From Deltaproteobacteria bacterium (GTDB taxonomy: Bacteria > Lernaellota > Lernaellaia > JACKCT01), in assembly GCA_027493875.1 (NCBI GenBank), contig JAOSJX010000012.1, positions 124,001-188,000 on the forward strand: DNA of 64,000 nt, given 5' to 3'. How positions within the stretch are numbered: position 1 is the first letter of the stretch; each line of letters begins with the position of its first letter. Positions 51,912 to 62,135 of this stretch are shown here, piece after piece. The position numbers were made by a program, and so were the translations under genes. Under the pieces are notes generated by a model, which saw only the letters and a program-made list of their open reading frames with translations, was not told the DNA's origin and did no database searches.

Positions 51912-52783
51912 ATGCTCGGCCAACTGATCGTCAACGGCATCGCGATGGGCAGCCTCTACGCGCTCATCGCGCTCGCGCTCGTGATGATCTACAAAACGTC
52001 GGAGGTCATCAATTTCGCGCAAGGCGAAATCAGCATGGCCGCCACGTTCGTGGCCTACGTCCTGATCGCCGACAAGGGCTTTGGCTTTCCGTCGCCTTCG
52101 CCGCGTCGCTCGCGTTCGCGTTCGCGCTCGGCGCGGCGTTCGAGTTTCTGATCCTGCGGCGCGCGGAGGAACCGACGCTGCTCGGCCTCATCATCATGAC
52201 GCTCGGCTTCGAGATGATCCTGCACGCGACCGCCACGTACGTCGCCGGCGCGGATACCAAAGCCTTCCCGTCGCCGATTTCGGAAACCGAGGTCTACAAC
52301 CTCGGCGGCGTCGTGTTGAGCCAGTTGCAGGTGGCGATCATTCTGATTTCGATCGGGTTGATGGCGCTGCTCTTCGCGTTCTTCAAATTTACGCGCCTCG
52401 GCATCGCGATGATGGCGACGTCGCAGAACGAGGCCGCCGCGAAGATCATGGGGATCAAGGTCAAGCGCATTCATTCGCTGACGTGGGGCTTGGCGTCCGT
52501 CCTCGGCGCCGTCACCGGGGCCCTCATCGCGCCCATCACGCTGCTCGATCCCAACATGATGATCACGCCGCTGCTCAAAGCGTTCGCGGCGGCCGTGTTG
52601 GGCGGCATGACCAGCCTGCCGGGCGCGGCCGTCGGCGGATGGATTTTGGGCATCGTCGAAAACCTGGTCGGCGGTTATTTCTCCCCGGAGTTCAAGTCAT
52701 CGGTGGCGTTTCTCGTCATCGTCATCGTTCTCTGCATTCGGCCGAGCGGGCTTCTCGCCCGTCATCGGAAGAAAAAGGTTTAA
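51912..52783 (+). CDS. livH: Branched-chain amino-acid ABC transporter permease LivH, one frameshift
   Basis: Second HAAT permease. Seen: LIVNGIAMGSLYALIALALV, MIYKTSEVINFAQGEISMAA, then after a break near 52085 FEFLILRRAEEPTLLGLIIM, the ATPase-contact segment GIAMMATSQNEAAAKIMGIK, and AAVLGGMTSLPGAAVGGWIL, IVENLVGGYFSPEFKS. About 290 residues. It starts 18 bases after livM; the binding-protein gene follows directly, its Shine-Dalgarno sequence overlapping the livH stop. Confidence 0.92.
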
Positions 52784-52794
52784 GGAGGCTTGCC

Positions 52795-54033
52795 ACGAGA
52801 ACCCGATTCGGACTGATCGCGCTTCTGATCCTCGTCGCCTGCGTTGCGGCGATGGGCTGTCAGCAGAAAACAACGCCGGCGGAACCCGCGCCGGCGGCCG
52901 CGCCGCCCCCGCCCCCGCCGCCTCCGCCGCCGGCCGCGGCGTCGCCGACGACCGGGGTGACGGACACCGAAATCGTGATCGGCATGTGGGCGCCGATGAC
53001 CGGGCCCGCGTCCGCGTACAGCGTGATCGCCAAAGGCCTGGAAGCGTACTTCGCCAAGATCAATGAAGAAGGCGGAATCCACGGCCGGCAGATCAAGCTG
53101 CTTGTTCGCGACGACGGCTATCAGCCGGCGAAGACCGTCACGGTCGTCAAGGAGCTCGTGGAAAAAGACGGTGTGTTCGCATTCGTTGCCGGGCTTGGGA
53201 CCGCCACCGGCATGGCCGTGAAGGATTATCTGGATGAGCAAAAGAAGCCGTTCATCGGGCCGGCCACCGGAAGCAGCGTGTGGGGCCATCCGGCGTCGAA
53301 GTACCGCTTCGCCGTGTATCCGACCTACGAGACCGAGGCGCGCCTCATCACCGAGTACGCCGTCAACAACCTGAAGAAGACCAAATTCGCCGTCTTCTAT
53401 CAGAACGATGCGTTCGGCAAGGAAGGACTCGACAGCGTGAAAGCGACGGCGGCGCGCCTGTCCGCGGAAGTCGCCGCGGAAGTGCCGCACGAGCTCACCG
53501 ATACGGACCTCTCGTCCCAGGCGCTCAAAATCAAAGCGTCCGGCGCGGACACGGTGATCCTCTGGTCCACCCCGAAATTCACGGCGACCTTCGTGAAGGA
53601 ATGCCACAAGCTCGGTTACAAGCCGCAGTTCCTCACCACGTCCACCGTGACCGATCCGGTGATGTTCGCGCTCGCGGGCGACGCGTGGAACGGCACCATC
53701 TCCGCCAACTGGATGCCGCTCGCCGATTCCGACGAACCGGACGTCGTCTGGTATCGGGAGGCGATCAACAAGTACGACGAGAACCTGAAGCCCGGCAACT
53801 TCACGTTGGTGCCGTTCGTGCTGACCGAGCCGTTCGTCGAGGCGCTCCGGCGCGTCGGACCGGAGTTGACGACCGACGCGCTTTTCAAGGCGCTCGAAAG
53901 TTTCGAACACTTCAACGGAAAGTTCGTTCACGACGTGACCTACGGGCCCGACGACCGGCAGGGCGTCGAATCGATCTATCTCGTGCAGGCGCGTGAAGGA
54001 AAGTTCGTGAAGATCACGGAGTGGCTGCAATAA
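52795..54033 (+). CDS. livJ: ABC transporter substrate-binding lipoprotein (LivJ/type I periplasmic binding)
   Basis: Captures the transported solute in the periplasm. Seen: signal FGLIALLILVACVAAMGC with lipobox AAMGC, a Pro/Ala-rich tether, then GVTDTEIVIGMWAPMTGPAS, VKELVEKDGVFAFVAGLGTA, AVFYQNDAFGKEGLDSVKA, DTVILWSTPKFTATFVKECH, and VESIYLVQAREGKFVKITEW. About 412 residues. AAGGAGG (52782-52788) lies six bases before an ACG codon at 52795 which would give MRTRFGL; no ATG, GTG or TTG fits in frame, so either ACG serves as start or a base was misread. Otherwise the frame is intact. Confidence 0.9.
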   Translation, partial: TRTRFGLIALLILVACVAAMGCQQKTTPAEPAPAAAPPPPPPPPPPAAASPTTGVTDTEIVIGMWAPMTGPASAYSVIAKGLEAYFAKINEEGGIHGRQIKLLVRDDGYQPAKTVTVVKELVEKDGVFAFVAGLGTATGMAVKDYLDEQKKPFIGPATGSSVWGHPASKYRFAVYPTYETEARLITEYAVNNLKKTKFAVFYQNDAFGKEGLDSVKATAARLSAEVAAEVPHELTDTDLSSQALKIKASGADTVILWSTPKFTATFVKECHKLGYKPQFLTTSTVTDPVMFALAGDAWNGTISANWMPLADSDEPDVVWYREAINKYDENLKPGNFTLVPFVLTEPFVEALRRVGPELTTDALFKALESFEHFNGKFVHDVTYGPDDRQGVESIYLVQAREGKFVKITEWLQ

Positions 54034-54054
54034 GGAGCCGGGAGGACGCGCCTC

Positions 54055-54829
54055 GTGCCGCTGCTTGACGTCCAGGACCTGTCGATTCATTTCGGCGGGG
54101 TGCACGCGTTGAAGAACGTCTCCTTCGCCGTGGAGCCCGGAGAGATCTTTTCGATCCTCGGCCCCAACGGTGCGGGCAAGACCACGCTTTTCAACTGCGT
54201 CAACGGAATATACAAGCCCGACACGGGGCGCGTTCTTTTTTAACGGCCGGGACATCACCGGCCTGTCTCCCGATCGCGCCGCCCGCCTGGGCATTGCGCG
54301 CACCTTTCAGAATATCGAACTGTTTTCCCACATGACGACGATGAACAACCTGTTGCTGGGGCGCCATTTGCACATGAAGGCGGGCGTGTTGCGTTCGCTG
54401 TTTTTCGGCCCGGGGGTTCGCAAAGAGGAAGTCGCGCACCGCGAAGCGGCGGAAAAGATCATCGACTTTCTGGATCTCGCCGCCGCGCGCGACCAGTTCG
54501 TCACCAATCTTCCCTACGGAACGCGCAAGCTGGTCGAACTCGGCCGCGCCCTCGCCACGGAGCCGAAGCTCATTCTGCTGGACGAACCCGCCTCCGGCAT
54601 GAATCAGGAGGAGCGCGGCGATATGAGCATCTGGATTCGCGATATCCGAGAGGATTTGGGCATTACGTGCCTTCTCGTCGAGCACGACATTACGATGGTG
54701 ATGGATATCTCCGACCGCGTCCTCGTGCTCGACCACGGCGAGGTGCTCGCGTGCGGCCCGCCGGAGGAAATCGCCGTCAATCCGGAGGTGGCGCGCGCGT
54801 ATCTGGGAGAGGAGCAGCCTCTTGCTTGA
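54055..54829 (+). CDS. livG: HAAT family ABC transporter ATPase LivG, one frameshift
   Basis: Cytoplasmic ATPase. Seen: [20 protein letters not shown], Walker [11 protein letters not shown], the HAAT-type signature [20 protein letters not shown] in place of LSGGQ, Walker [12 protein letters not shown], and the switch His in [11 protein letters not shown]. The frame shifts in the six-T run 54236-54241 ([14 protein letters not shown]). About 258 residues. GTG start 22 bases after livJ; its end overlaps livF by 8 bases. Confidence 0.93.
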
Positions 54830-55596
54830 GGTCGCCAACATCGAAACGCTTTACGGCAATGGAAAAATTGCGGCGCTGCGGGGCGTTTCGCTCGAGGTCA
54901 AGCAAGGCGAAATCGTCACGCTGCTCGGATCGAACGGCGCCGGAAAAACGACGACGCTCAAATCCGTCCTCGGGCTCATCGAGGACCAGCCGGAAAAGGG
55001 CACGGTCAAGTTCGAGGGAAAGAACATCGAGCGCCGCGATACCGAGGACGTGGTGGCGCTCGGCATCGGGCTCGTCCCGGAAGGCCGCGAGGTTTTTTCC
55101 GGAACTGACCGTTCACGAAAATCTTCTCATGGGCGGCTATGCGCGCAAGGACAAGGCGGCGCTCGCCGCCGATTGGGAGCGCGTCTATCATTATTTTCCG
55201 CGCCTCGCCGAACGCCGGCGGCAGGAAGCCGGAACGCTTTCCGGCGGCGAACAGCAGATGCTGGCCATCGGCCGCGGCCTGATGGCGGCGCCGAAACTCC
55301 TCATGATGGACGAGCCGTCGCTCGGTCTTGCGCCGATTCTCGTGTCGGCCATTTACGAGATCATCCGCAAGCTCAACGCGGAAGGAATGACCATCCTTCT
55401 TGTCGAGCAAAACGCCAACATGGCGCTTGGCGTCGCGCACCGCGGCTACGTCATGGAAAGCGGACGCATCGTCCTGTCCGGTTCAGCGCAAGATTTGCGG
55501 GAAAACGAAGATATCAAGGAATTTTACCTTGGCCGCCCGCACAAATCCTCCGTCCGCGGCGAAAAGCGCTACAAACGAAAAAAGCGCTGGCAATAA
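54822..55596 (+). CDS. livF: HAAT family ABC transporter ATPase LivF, one frameshift
   Basis: Second ATPase of the transporter. Seen: [20 protein letters not shown], Walker A LGSNGAGKTTTLKSV, GIGLVPEGREVF, then after the six-T run 55093-55098 LTVHENLLMGGYARKD, signature TLSGGEQQMLAIGRGL, Walker B LLMMDEPSLGLAP and LLVEQNANMALGVAHRGYV. About 258 residues with a basic C-terminal tail (RGEKRYKRKKRWQ) a little longer than usual. TTG start overlaps livG. Last gene of the liv operon. Confidence 0.93.
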
Positions 55597-55672
55597 CCTC
55601 GATTTTCTCCATAACCGTCTGAAAATACTTGATAATAGGCCACTTCTCTCGGGCTTCGGAGAAATTGTGGGC

Positions 55673-55731
55673 TTGATTTTGTGGGTATATCCCCTACAAT
55701 TGACGCCGTATCTGTGGGCATATCGCCCACA
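55673..55731 (+). promoter_or_regulatory. Promoter with two 19-bp palindromic boxes
   Basis: -35-like TTGATT (55673-55678), 16-base spacer, -10-like TACAAT (55695-55700). Box 1 TGTGGGTATATCCCCTACA (55680-55698) lies between them; box 2 TGTGGGCATATCGCCCACA (55713-55731), a perfect 7+5+7 palindrome, starts just after the expected transcription start. Box spacing 33 bases, about three helical turns. Looks like a dimeric repressor operator pair for the lipoprotein gene 24 bases downstream. Confidence 0.6.
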
Positions 55732-55754
55732 GACAACGTGGGGAAAATACTCAC

Positions 55755-57790
55755 ATGGGTTTTCCGTCCAGAACTTCGATCGCCCTAGTGATGGCTCTAA
55801 TTACCTCGCTGGTCGTCGGCATCGCGAATTGCGGCACAAGTCAGGACGACGACAGCGCCGTAACGGGAGTACCACGCAACGACGATGACGACGATGGCGA
55901 CGGTTTTCCCGGAGAACAAGACGACGGCGAAGACGCGGGCGACGACGACGACGATGACGAACCCATCTTGGGGATTCTCTCGCCCGCGAACGAGCACGTT
56001 TATTTTACGAACCCCGTCTTATTGTCGACGGATTACAACTACGCACGCGTCGTTCCGTATCTCGACGGCAAACGCGTCGCCGGCGACGCGCGCACGCAAT
56101 GGATGGATATCGCAGACGGCGAGCACGCGTTTGAACTGTTCGATCGGCAAAGCGGCGCGCTCGTTGACAGCAGTACTTTCCTCGTTGACACCGCCGCCGT
56201 TGTTGCACATCCGTCGGTCACCGTGGATGCGTCCGACGGTTCGGCGATAAGCTTCCGGCGGTCGCGGGCTCGGGACTGCCGACAAAAATTATCCTGACGA
56301 ACACCGGAACGACACCGATCACGAACGGCCGTCTTTTCACGGACGATCAACCGGACTTTCGCACACTCGAGGCGCTCGAGGAGTATGTGCGGGCGGCGAC
56401 CGAAGGCATGAGCGACGAGGACGTCGTTGATTGGCTCATTGCGTTTGAAGCGTATTGGTCGTTGGACCAGCAAAGCCCCGGACGTCAAAACACGTCGTGG
56501 CATGACGACAACGATCTGCCCGGCTACTTTAATAATATCGGCTACGGTTTGTGCGGCGGCCACGCGAGTATTTTTCTCCAGCTCGCGTGGCTGACGGGCC
56601 GGTGGTATCTCGAAGATGAAATCGATCTGCGCACGGTGCCTTTGAACGGGCACATTCTCGCGGAGATTCGCGTCATGGGACGCTGGTGGACGATCGATCC
56701 GCAACAGATGACCGTCTATCGCGACAGCGGCAGCCAAACCGCGTTGCGGGCCGCCGAACTTCTCGCTCGGCCGGAACTCATCTGGCAATACGCCGATCAA
56801 TTCGCCGGATCCCTCGGCGGCACGCGCTTTCAACCGGTTTTCGACGCGCTGACGGCGACCGACGCCATCGACGATTACGCCGGCGAAATAAACAACCGCG
56901 TGGGGGAGGGTGGTCTGACGCTGCAGCCGGGCGACCGCCTGACGATGTATCCCCTGGGTTTTTCTCAGCGTTGGTGTGTGAACTGTCTTGACGATCCGCG
57001 GGATGAAACGCATGCGATGTTCACGATCGACCGGCGCATCGATCTCCGAAACGGATTCGCGACGGAATTTCCCGGCCCGTACGCGCCGGTCGGACTGATG
57101 ATCGACAACCCCGGAAGCTCGGCGGCGGACGTAACGGCAACGGTCCGGGGCCATCTCGACAAACGAAGCCTGACGGCGTTGATTCCTGCCGGCGGGAGCG
57201 CGGACTTCAACACGCTTTTTTCGCCGTCGAACTACGACGCCGTCGGCAATATCGAGAATCTTACGGTGACCGTCTCCGACGGGACGGGTGAACTTGCCGT
57301 GCAGGCGATGTTTGGATTTCCGCCCCGGTCGATTCCGCAACTCGACCACGACCGCCGCACGTTGCGTTGGGAAAGCGACGGCGCCGGAACCGTCGAGATC
57401 GTGGTCGAATCCCTCGACGAGGTGCTCCCCGTGAACCGGGTCGTGTTCGACCACGGAAAAGCCGGCATGCTGGACGTAAAGGCCGACGGGCGCGCTCTCG
57501 CGCGGCTGGTCGCTCTCGTGAATACGGACGGCGGTGTTCCGGCGGGCGGCCATCGCGTTGAGGTCGTCGCGGACAATCCGGCCGTGGATGTTGTCGTTTC
57601 CCCGCGGGCCGGACAGCACGTTATTTGGCCGGTCGTGTCCGCGTGGACCGCGCACGCGCGGCGCGTCGGCGCGCTCGATATCCAACCGATGGTCTGGTAC
57701 GCGCGCTCGTCCGAGGCGGTGGGGCCGGTGACGTTCACGCTGCTTATCGATGGCGAGGCCGCGAAAACCGTCGTCGTCGATTTTCAATAA
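55755..57790 (+). CDS. Asp-rich lipoprotein with transglutaminase-like domain, one frameshift
   Basis: Lipoprotein signal (ALITSLVVGIANC) followed by an acidic tether with runs of five and six Asp, a beta domain (SPANEHVYFTNPVLLS), then a transglutaminase/papain-like core whose triad can be read: Cys in GYGLCGGHASIF, His in PLNGHILAEIRVMG, Asp in GRWWTIDPQQ. After it come beta-rich segments (LDPRDETHAMFTIDRRI-like, AEIPGPYAP-like) without known motif. The frame shifts near 56255. About 678 residues. Exported, probably anchored to a membrane; it may act on peptides or proteins at the cell surface. Promoter carries a paired palindrome. Confidence 0.7.
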
Positions 57791-57840
57791 CGACCGCGCC
57801 CCCTTTCCCCCCGCGGCGGGTATTCTCCTCGCGACCGAAA

Positions 57841-57882
57841 TTGACCTGCGTCAATAGTCCCCCTCGGCGCTTGGCCTATATT
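57841..57882 (+). promoter_or_regulatory. CRP/FNR-family site and class II promoter of the cytochrome c peroxidase gene
   Basis: Perfect palindrome TTGACCTGCGTCAA (57841-57854; TTGAC-N4-GTCAA) and a -10 hexamer TATATT (57877-57882). If transcription starts at 57889, the hexamer is at -12 to -7 and the palindrome is centred at -41.5, the exact class II activator position. The sequence fits DNR/NnrR/FNR-type regulators. Confidence 0.75.
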
Positions 57883-57918
57883 TCCGTCTGTGGGTCGTGA
57901 ACGAAGGGGGATTGAATA

Positions 57919-58989
57919 ATGAAGAAAATGTTGATCGTTGTGGCGTTGGCGTCCGTCGTCGGGCTCTTGATTGCATGTCAGACGCAAACCGCGCCCGTGG
58001 AGACGCCGGCCGCGCCGGCGGAGACGGTAACCGTCGACCGCGCGGTGCTCGCGGCGTTCCAGCCGTTGCCCGCGGTGTTCGAGAGCGAAACGAATCCGAT
58101 CACGGAAGAGAAAATCAAGCTCGGACGCATGTTGTACTACGACACGCGGCTCTCCAAAGCGCAAACCATCTCGTGCAACACGTGCCACCAGCTTGATAAA
58201 TTCGGCGTGGACGGAAAACCCGTCTCGACGGGGCATGAAGGAAAGACCGGCACCCGCAACGCGCCGACCGTCTACAACGCCGCGGGGCATCTCGCGCAGT
58301 TCTGGGACGGCCGCGAGCCGGACGTCGAGGCGCAGGCCAAAGGCCCCGTGCTCAATCCGGTGGAAATGGCGATGCCGGACGAGAAGTACGTTTTGAAAGT
58401 CCTGAACTCCATGCCCGAGTACGTCGCGGCGTTCAAAGCGGCTTTTCCGGACGACGCCGAACCGCTGAACTACGACAACTTCGGCAAGGCCGTCGGCGCC
58501 TTCGAACGCAAGCTCGTGACGCCGTCGCGTTGGGATACCTACCTCAAGGGCGACGACGCCGCGTTGACGAACGACGAGAAGAAGGGACTGCTGGCCTTCG
58601 TCCAGAACGGTTGCACGGCGTGCCACGCCGGATCGCTGGCCGGCGGCGCCATGTATCAAAAGCTCGGTCTCGTGAAACCGTGGCCGGATGAGAGCGACCT
58701 GGGGCGCTATCAGGCGACGAAAAACGACGCGGATAAAATGTATTTCAAAGTGCCCTCGCTCCGGAATATCGCCGAAACCGGCCCCTACTATCACGACGGG
58801 AAAGTGGCCACCCTGGACGACGCCGTGCGGATGATGGCGGACCACCAACTCGGCCGGGCGCTGGACGACGAGGATCTTCGTTTGATCAACGCGTGGCTCG
58901 GCGCGCTGACCGGTGACGTTCCGGCGGATTACGTCGCGCCGCCCGAGCTGCCGCCGTCCACCGATAAAACGCCGCCACCCTCGGTTTAG
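57919..58989 (+). CDS. Di-heme cytochrome c peroxidase lipoprotein
   Basis: Periplasmic di-heme peroxidase reducing H2O2 with electrons from cytochrome c (CcpA/MauG family). Seen: lipoprotein signal IVVALASVVGLLIAC, KLGRMLYYDTRLSKAQTISC, heme motif 1 CNTCH, TGHEGKTGTRNAPTVYNAA, FWDGREPDVEAQAKGPVLNP, heme motif 2 CTACH, then VPSLRNIAETGPYYHDGKVA. 356 residues, intact. It sits behind a class II CRP/FNR-type promoter, which fits low-oxygen or nitrosative control. Convergent with lgt. Confidence 0.95.
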   Translation: MKKMLIVVALASVVGLLIACQTQTAPVETPAAPAETVTVDRAVLAAFQPLPAVFESETNPITEEKIKLGRMLYYDTRLSKAQTISCNTCHQLDKFGVDGKPVSTGHEGKTGTRNAPTVYNAAGHLAQFWDGREPDVEAQAKGPVLNPVEMAMPDEKYVLKVLNSMPEYVAAFKAAFPDDAEPLNYDNFGKAVGAFERKLVTPSRWDTYLKGDDAALTNDEKKGLLAFVQNGCTACHAGSLAGGAMYQKLGLVKPWPDESDLGRYQATKNDADKMYFKVPSLRNIAETGPYYHDGKVATLDDAVRMMADHQLGRALDDEDLRLINAWLGALTGDVPADYVAPPELPPSTDKTPPPSV

Positions 58990-59049
58990 ACGGCGCAAGG
59001 GCCAAGGCCGGAAATATCTCCGGACGCGGCTTGTCGGCGAGCGTCGCGG

Positions 59050-60142
59050 TTACGCCCCGGCGGAGGTGGCGGACATCTGAACGTGCGTCGGGTTGTCCAC
59101 CGGACGATAGACCTTCTTCTTGGTAATGAACCCAAGAATCAGAATGAACACGCCGAGCGAGAACACGACAAGGCCGATAAATTGGCTTGTCGAGAAGGTT
59201 CCGACTTCGCCGCGCAGCGTGTCGCCGCGGAAGAACTCGATAATGTAGCGGTTGACCGCGTAAATCATGAACATGAGCGCCGTCGATTGCCCGTAGTACT
59301 TGCGGTAGGGGCGGAACAACAACAGCACGGCGAGAATGAAAAAGGCCGTTCAGCGATTCGTAGAGCTGCGTCGGATGGAGGTAGGCCTCGGCGCCCCAGA
59401 TTTCGACGCCGTGATGGTCGATCGGAAAATGCACGCCCCAGGGCACTTGCGTCGGATGGCCGTAGCAGCAGCCGTTCATGAAGCAGCCGCCGCCACGATG
59501 AATCGCCAGGCCGAGGCCCGCGTAGGGCGCCATGAGATCGGAGATCGGGAGAAGGGCCTCGCGCTGAATGAACCAGCGGTAGATCAGGACCGTGATAAAG
59601 CTGCCGATCGCCCCGCCGTAAAAAACGAGCCCGCCTTGCCAGAAGTAGAAAACGGAGAGCGGATTGTCGGCGTAGGACGACCACTGCGTTATGACGAAAA
59701 GCGCCCGGCCGCCGACGAGCGTACCGACGATCACAAGAATCGCGCAATTCGCGACGACCTGCGGGTCCAGGCCTTCTTTCGGGGCGCGGCGGTAGACGAG
59801 CGTGATGGCCACGGCGAACGCGGTGCCCATCGCCAGCGGATAGGACCGGATCGGATAAATGCCGCGCCCGCCGGTCCAGAAGCTGAACGCGAGATCCCAG
59901 TTGAAGCCCGGATGCGTCTCGGCCGGGAGAATTTTTTGAATGTAGGCGAGGAAATAAATGAACCAGCCCATCAGCGCGGTGCCCACGGCGAGGATGACGC
60001 ACGCAACGACGAGATCCCGCGTGGTGCGCAGGCTCGCGCGGAGACCCTCTTTGCGCATGAAGGTCATCAGGAACAGCGTGAAGAGGAATCCGCCGAGCGC
60101 GCACGCCTGACTGTCCCGTAATTCAAGCAAAATTCGATGCAT
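59050..60142 (-). CDS. lgt: Prolipoprotein diacylglyceryl transferase, one frameshift
   Basis: Inner membrane enzyme adding diacylglycerol to the lipobox Cys of prolipoproteins, the first step for the many lipoproteins here. Seen: seven or so helices, FSFWTGGRGIYPIRSYPLAM, FYFWQGGLVFYGGAIGSF, the signature region GCFMNGCCYGHPTQVPWGV, LHPTQLYESLNGL, and after a break at the five-A run 59339-59343 STALMFMIYAVNRYIIEFFR. The usual LGRxGNF motif is read here as AIHRGGGCF, keeping the Arg. About 365 residues, longer than many because of an N-terminal extension. 61 bases from the ccp stop. Confidence 0.92.
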
Positions 60143-60297
60143 TCGCAGCTCCGCCGGCCCCGGTTCGCTCGAGGGGCGGCATCATAACAAAGGACCGGCG
60201 CGAATCAAGCGACAGGGCGCGGTGTCCGATGACGTAAGACGCGCGTTGCGTTCGCGCGGTTCCCGAACCTATGATAAAGCACCGTCCAGGAGTTTTT

Positions 60298-62135
60298 ATG
60301 CGTTTCGACCGATCGTTTTCGTTTTTCTTGTGATCTCGGCCGCGACATTCCTCTTCGCGCATCGCGCCGGCGCGGAGGAGCGCTTCGGCGATTTCGGCAC
60401 GGCGACGGACTACGACGCGACGCGTCCCGTGTATTTTCCTAAGGGCGTCAATTACTGGTTCTGGGGGATGACCGATCCCAAGAAATTCATCGTTTACGAA
60501 ACACCGAAGGAATATTTCTGGGTCACGACGCCGAACAAACCCGGGGACTACGTCGGCGCGCGGTTGCTGAGCCACTTTCATCAGGGATTCGTGCGCGCCA
60601 AACCGATCGACGCCGGTGAAACGGTCTCCCTCGTCATCCGATTCAAGGACAACCTGCTCCAGCCGGTCTCGGTGTGGGCGCGCACCGGGGGCGAGTGGCT
60701 GAAACTCGGTACGATGGGCGGAAGCTACGATCACGCGTGGACAAGCGCGGTCTTCTCGGCGCCGCGTTCGAAACTCGGCACGGTGGACGGCGATTGGGAG
60801 TTTCGCATCGCGCAGGGCGAGTTCGGCGACCTGATCGGCTTTCTTCCGATCGATTGGGTGAAGGTGACGACGGACGATCCGTATACGGCGGAGCCCAAGG
60901 CCGAAGGATTCTGGCCGGCGCTGCCATCGTCGAAATTTCGGCGCATCGGCAAAACCATGGCGATGCGCGAAGACGGTACCGCGCGGTTCACCGCGGGCGT
61001 CATGGTCAAAGGGATGAGAAAGGGGTCGTGGAAGGAGTTCGCGAAGGCCGGCGTCAACCACCTGGATCTGCAGGCGTGGGAATTCGAATGGCGCCGCAAA
61101 TGGGAACAGTACGGCGATGACCGTTTCGGCGACCGCGTGCGGTTCGGGTTCCCGGACTGGAACGACGCGTGCCGCGAAGCGCGGATCGGCTGCAGCGTGC
61201 AGTTTTTCACGGATTCGCGGGCGTATTGGATCGAGAACCAGTACCACGGCGAAAAGGAAATGTTGGACGTGATGGAGGAGGTCGTCGGATTCAACAAAAA
61301 ACATCCGGCGAACGAGCTTTGGTTTCCGGTGGACGAACCGGACCACGAGGACGCCACGTGGGGCGCGCCGCCGGAATTCGTGCGCCAGATGGCGCTGCGC
61401 ATCCGGCGCGCCGACCCGGACACGCCCATCTGGATCAATTTTCAAGCGTGGAAGCCGCGGATTTACGAACTCTACCGCGACACGTTCGACATCGCGTCGT
61501 TCGACGCGTATCCGCTCGGCGGCGGACGGCCGATCACGGAGATCGTGGACCGCATGAAGGACATCAACGAACAGCTCGGCGACGCCGAGGGCCGGTGGGC
61601 GGTGGTCGAGGCGCACGACGGCGAGCATTTCGAAAAATCAAAGCGGCAACTGACGGCCGAGGAGACGCTGGTGCAGGGTTATCTCGCGCTGGTCCACGGG
61701 GCGCAGGGCGTTATTTATTTCATCGACAACCAAGGACGATACATCGATCCGGCGGACATGCCGGGGCCGTGGAAGGGCATCAAGCAGTTCAGCACGGAAA
61801 CCACCGACCGCAAGAACGGCCTCGAGTCCTTTCTGATTCCGACCGCCGAGATTCTCGATACGATGGGCAAGTCCGGGAAGATCGTCTCGACGTCGCCGGC
61901 GATCCATTTCACGTTGCGCAAACGGCTCGACGGTGTGTACGCGCTGATCGCCGTGAACGTGTCCCGTTCCGAAATCAAGGAAGTCACGCTGTACGTGCAA
62001 GGGCTCCAGGAGAAAACGCCGATCGGCGCATTGTTCGAGGACCGCGCGTTTGCGGCGGGCGACGGTAAGATCGTCGACGATTTCCCCGGCTACGGGCGGC
62101 ACGTGTATCTCTTTCGCATGGAACCCGCCAAGTGA
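60298..62135 (+). CDS. Exported glycosidase-like (TIM-barrel) protein, one frameshift
   Basis: Unrecognised exported protein. Seen: CCAGGAG before ATG 60298; signal peptide MRFDRSFSFFL continuing to FLFAHRAGA after a missing base near 60331; an N-terminal beta domain (VYFPKGVNYWFWGMTDPKKF, VSVWARTGGEWLKLG); then a barrel-like part with strands and acidic residues at WFPVDEPDHEDA and VVEAHDGEHF, GVNHLDLQAWEFEWR, YRDTFDIASFDAYPLGG, QGVIYFIDNQGRYID. The Asp/Glu at DEP and VEAHD could be a catalytic pair as in glycoside hydrolases, but no family is certain. About 612 residues. Overlapping stop/start with the next hydrolase gene makes an operon. Confidence 0.6.

Noticed and set aside
52860..53096. 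Minus-strand Gly-rich frame opposite the Pro-rich tether of livJ
   Set aside because: Reverse reading of CCG/CCC codons.
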